Of a stretch of DNA of 5,556 nucleotides, positions 5,305-5,556 are shown piece after piece. The notes beneath the pieces are model-generated. The model was not told where the DNA came from. It saw only the letters and a program-made list of their open reading frames with translations, and did not search any database. This DNA comes from Candidatus Pelethomonas intestinigallinarum (GTDB taxonomy: Bacteria; Bacillota; Clostridia; Oscillospirales; Oscillospiraceae): NCBI GenBank assembly GCA_018712665.1, contig DVGP01000182.1, forward strand, positions 1-5,556, given 5' to 3'. Within the stretch, counting starts at the first letter, position 1. Every line of letters begins with the position of its first letter. The position numbers and the translations under genes are program-made.

Positions 5305-5453
5305 TCAGATATGTATGCCGCAAAATACCAAATGAACTGCACTGATTGCAGCCGCGCAATTTTTCGGGATGTGAAGAAAACGGGCAAAAGTGAAGGCTTT
5401 TGTTGGTAGAAATCTTTTCGTATTTCATGTATACTTTGTCTGAAGAAACGAAT

Positions 5454-5487
5454 GGAGGTCATGAAAATGAGTTTAGGCCTTGTTTGA
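5454..5487 (+). CDS. Very short ORF with good ribosome binding site (leader peptide or broken gene)
   Basis: GGAGG (5454-5458) precedes ATG 5461 by two bases and ATG 5467 by eight, so 5467 is the better start, encoding MSLGLV before TGA 5485-5487. After that TGA the same frame stays open for 22 codons (KIERIVLNQQDCDSGKVNEGQE) to another TGA at 5554-5556, which overlaps an ATG at 5553. A possible -10 box TATACT (5430-5435) lies upstream; I see no clear -35. It may be a regulatory leader ORF for a gene beyond the window, or the 5' end of a gene broken by a nonsense codon. Nothing in the peptide identifies a family. Confidence 0.3.
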
Positions 5488-5556
5488 AAAATCGAGAGGA
5501 TTGTGTTAAATCAACAAGATTGCGATAGCGGCAAGGTAAACGAAGGCCAGGAATGA

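Noticed and set aside
5337..5364. CTGCA/TGCAG and ATTGC/GCAAT-TTTT inverted repeats
   Set aside because: The stems are only five base pairs, mutually overlapping, with no plus-strand gene upstream to terminate. They are too weak to call.
5385..5402. CAAAAG/CTTTTG inverted repeat
   Set aside because: A short, AT-rich stem of six base pairs, not distinguishable from chance as an operator or terminator.
1..5556. tRNA, rRNA, CRISPR array, insertion sequence or attachment site
   Set aside because: No transposase motifs, regularly spaced repeats, cloverleaf or rRNA-like sequence were seen on either strand.

Overview
The window looks like a chromosomal segment from a GC-rich clostridial Firmicute, probably a gut Oscillospiraceae-type bacterium. 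This is inferred from the strong GGAGG-type ribosome binding sites, the high GC of most genes (for example 40 of 60 bases are G/C at 4741-4800), and the families present: a zinc-type macrodomain hydrolase, an ABC-F ATPase with a clostridial-looking linker, and clostridial-type GNAT and nucleotidyltransferase proteins. No species can be named from the sequence.

Layout. (1) 2-778, plus strand: a zinc-dependent-type macrodomain (protein-ADP-ribose hydrolase) gene whose first codons lie off the left edge. (2) 779-1248: a gene-free stretch of about 470 bases. It holds an extended -10 promoter with a Pho-box-like direct repeat upstream, then a long structured leader RNA. The leader contains a four-codon ORF (MIIK), an antiterminator-type stem, an overlapping intrinsic terminator and two further strong hairpins. 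(3) 1249-2799 and 2796-3443, plus strand: an ABC-F ATPase translationally coupled (ATGA overlap) to a DJ-1/PfpI-family protein that has Ser in place of the usual nucleophilic Cys. (4) 3476-3516: a perfect 19-bp inverted repeat acting as a terminator between convergent operons. Its right arm also encodes the last residues of the next gene. (5) 4125-3499, minus strand: a MNT/KNTase-type nucleotidyltransferase, visibly more AT-rich than its neighbours. (6) 5247-4156, minus strand: a two-domain protein with an N-terminal SUKH (SMI1/KNR4)-like region and a C-terminal GNAT acetyltransferase, driven by a near-consensus promoter at 5304-5276. (7) 5305-5556: mostly intergenic, ending in a plus-strand ribosome binding site and a very short ORF interrupted by TGA.

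How it fits together. The clearest regulatory system is the ABC-F operon. Its leader has all the parts expected for ribosome-mediated transcription attenuation: a translated mini-ORF, a terminator, and a mutually exclusive antiterminator. This is the known logic for antibiotic-inducible ABC-F and other ribosome-protection genes. The natural reading is that a ribosome-targeting drug stalls ribosomes on MIIK and lets RNA polymerase read through into the ABC-F and DJ-1-like genes. The minus-strand GNAT-fusion and nucleotidyltransferase genes are 30 bases apart and could be co-transcribed. Both belong to superfamilies that include small-molecule-modifying enzymes, but nothing here proves a resistance role.
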